From Saprospiraceae bacterium (GTDB lineage: Bacteria; Bacteroidota; Bacteroidia; Chitinophagales; Saprospiraceae): DNA of 6,071 nt. Location: the NCBI GenBank assembly GCA_027031185.1, contig JALVEF010000007.1:1-6071 (forward strand). The letters run 5' to 3'. A program made the translations under genes and the position numbers. This document shows positions 5,976 through 6,071 of this stretch, in pieces (the first letter of the stretch is position 1; each line of letters opens with the position of its first letter). Below the pieces are notes generated by a model that was not told the origin of the DNA, made no database searches, and was given only the letters and a program-made list of their open reading frames with translations.

Positions 5976-6071
5976 TAACTGTTTAGGTGCTCCTGTTTTT
6001 AGGGATAAAATAGGCATTTTTGTTCCTGTTGAAGCGAAAATTTTTGATGCGTAGCAGCGCTACGTGAGAAA
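5975..6071. mobile_element. MITE-like repeat, copy 2, cut by the window edge
   Basis: Bases 5975-6020 are identical to 1157-1202, the left end of copy 1. Weaker similarity continues to about 6035. After that, 6046-6071 is identical to 1388-1413, covering the CGTAGC-AGC-GCTACG hairpin. The 158-bp palindrome found between these blocks in copy 1 is missing, so only 25 nt separate them here. The right end lies beyond the window. The element starts on the last base of the preceding stop codon and may form the 3' end of that mRNA. Confidence 0.8.

Overview
The window most likely comes from a member of the Bacteroidota, possibly a Saprospiria- or Chitinophagia-like lineage (inference). It encodes SecD and SecF as one fused polypeptide of about 1,000 residues with a long periplasmic insert. 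It also encodes a TlpA-type thioredoxin lipoprotein with a long N-terminal extension. One start region carries a TAnnTTTG box, the Bacteroidota-type -7 promoter element, and I see no strong Shine-Dalgarno sequences. No species assignment is possible from the sequence alone.

Layout: (1) 33-911, minus strand: an uncharacterised, lysine-rich 292-residue protein. (2) 912-1153: non-coding, with a perfect 9-bp inverted repeat. (3) 1154-1545: a non-coding, MITE-like repeat with GTAACTG...CAGTTAC inverted ends. It contains a 158-bp imperfect palindrome, a second hairpin and a tandemly duplicated right end. (4) 1610-4675, minus strand: secDF, the membrane motor that assists Sec-dependent export. (5) 4676-4949: a divergent intergenic region with a likely secDF promoter and a strong intrinsic terminator aimed at the neighbouring gene. 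(6) 4950-5975, plus strand: a TlpA-like periplasmic thiol-disulfide lipoprotein. (7) 5975-6071: the left part of a second copy of the repeat. It starts on the last base of that gene's stop codon and runs off the window.

secDF and the tlpA-like gene are divergently transcribed. Both act on the cell envelope: SecDF pulls exported proteins across the inner membrane, and the lipoprotein probably acts on their cysteines afterwards. A functional link beyond adjacency is inference. The most unusual content is the repeat family. Copy 1 and copy 2 share their end and one hairpin, but only copy 1 carries the 158-bp palindrome, so the family looks modular. The second point of interest is the terminator, which ends 21 nt before the lipoprotein start codon and would fall in its leader if transcription starts upstream.
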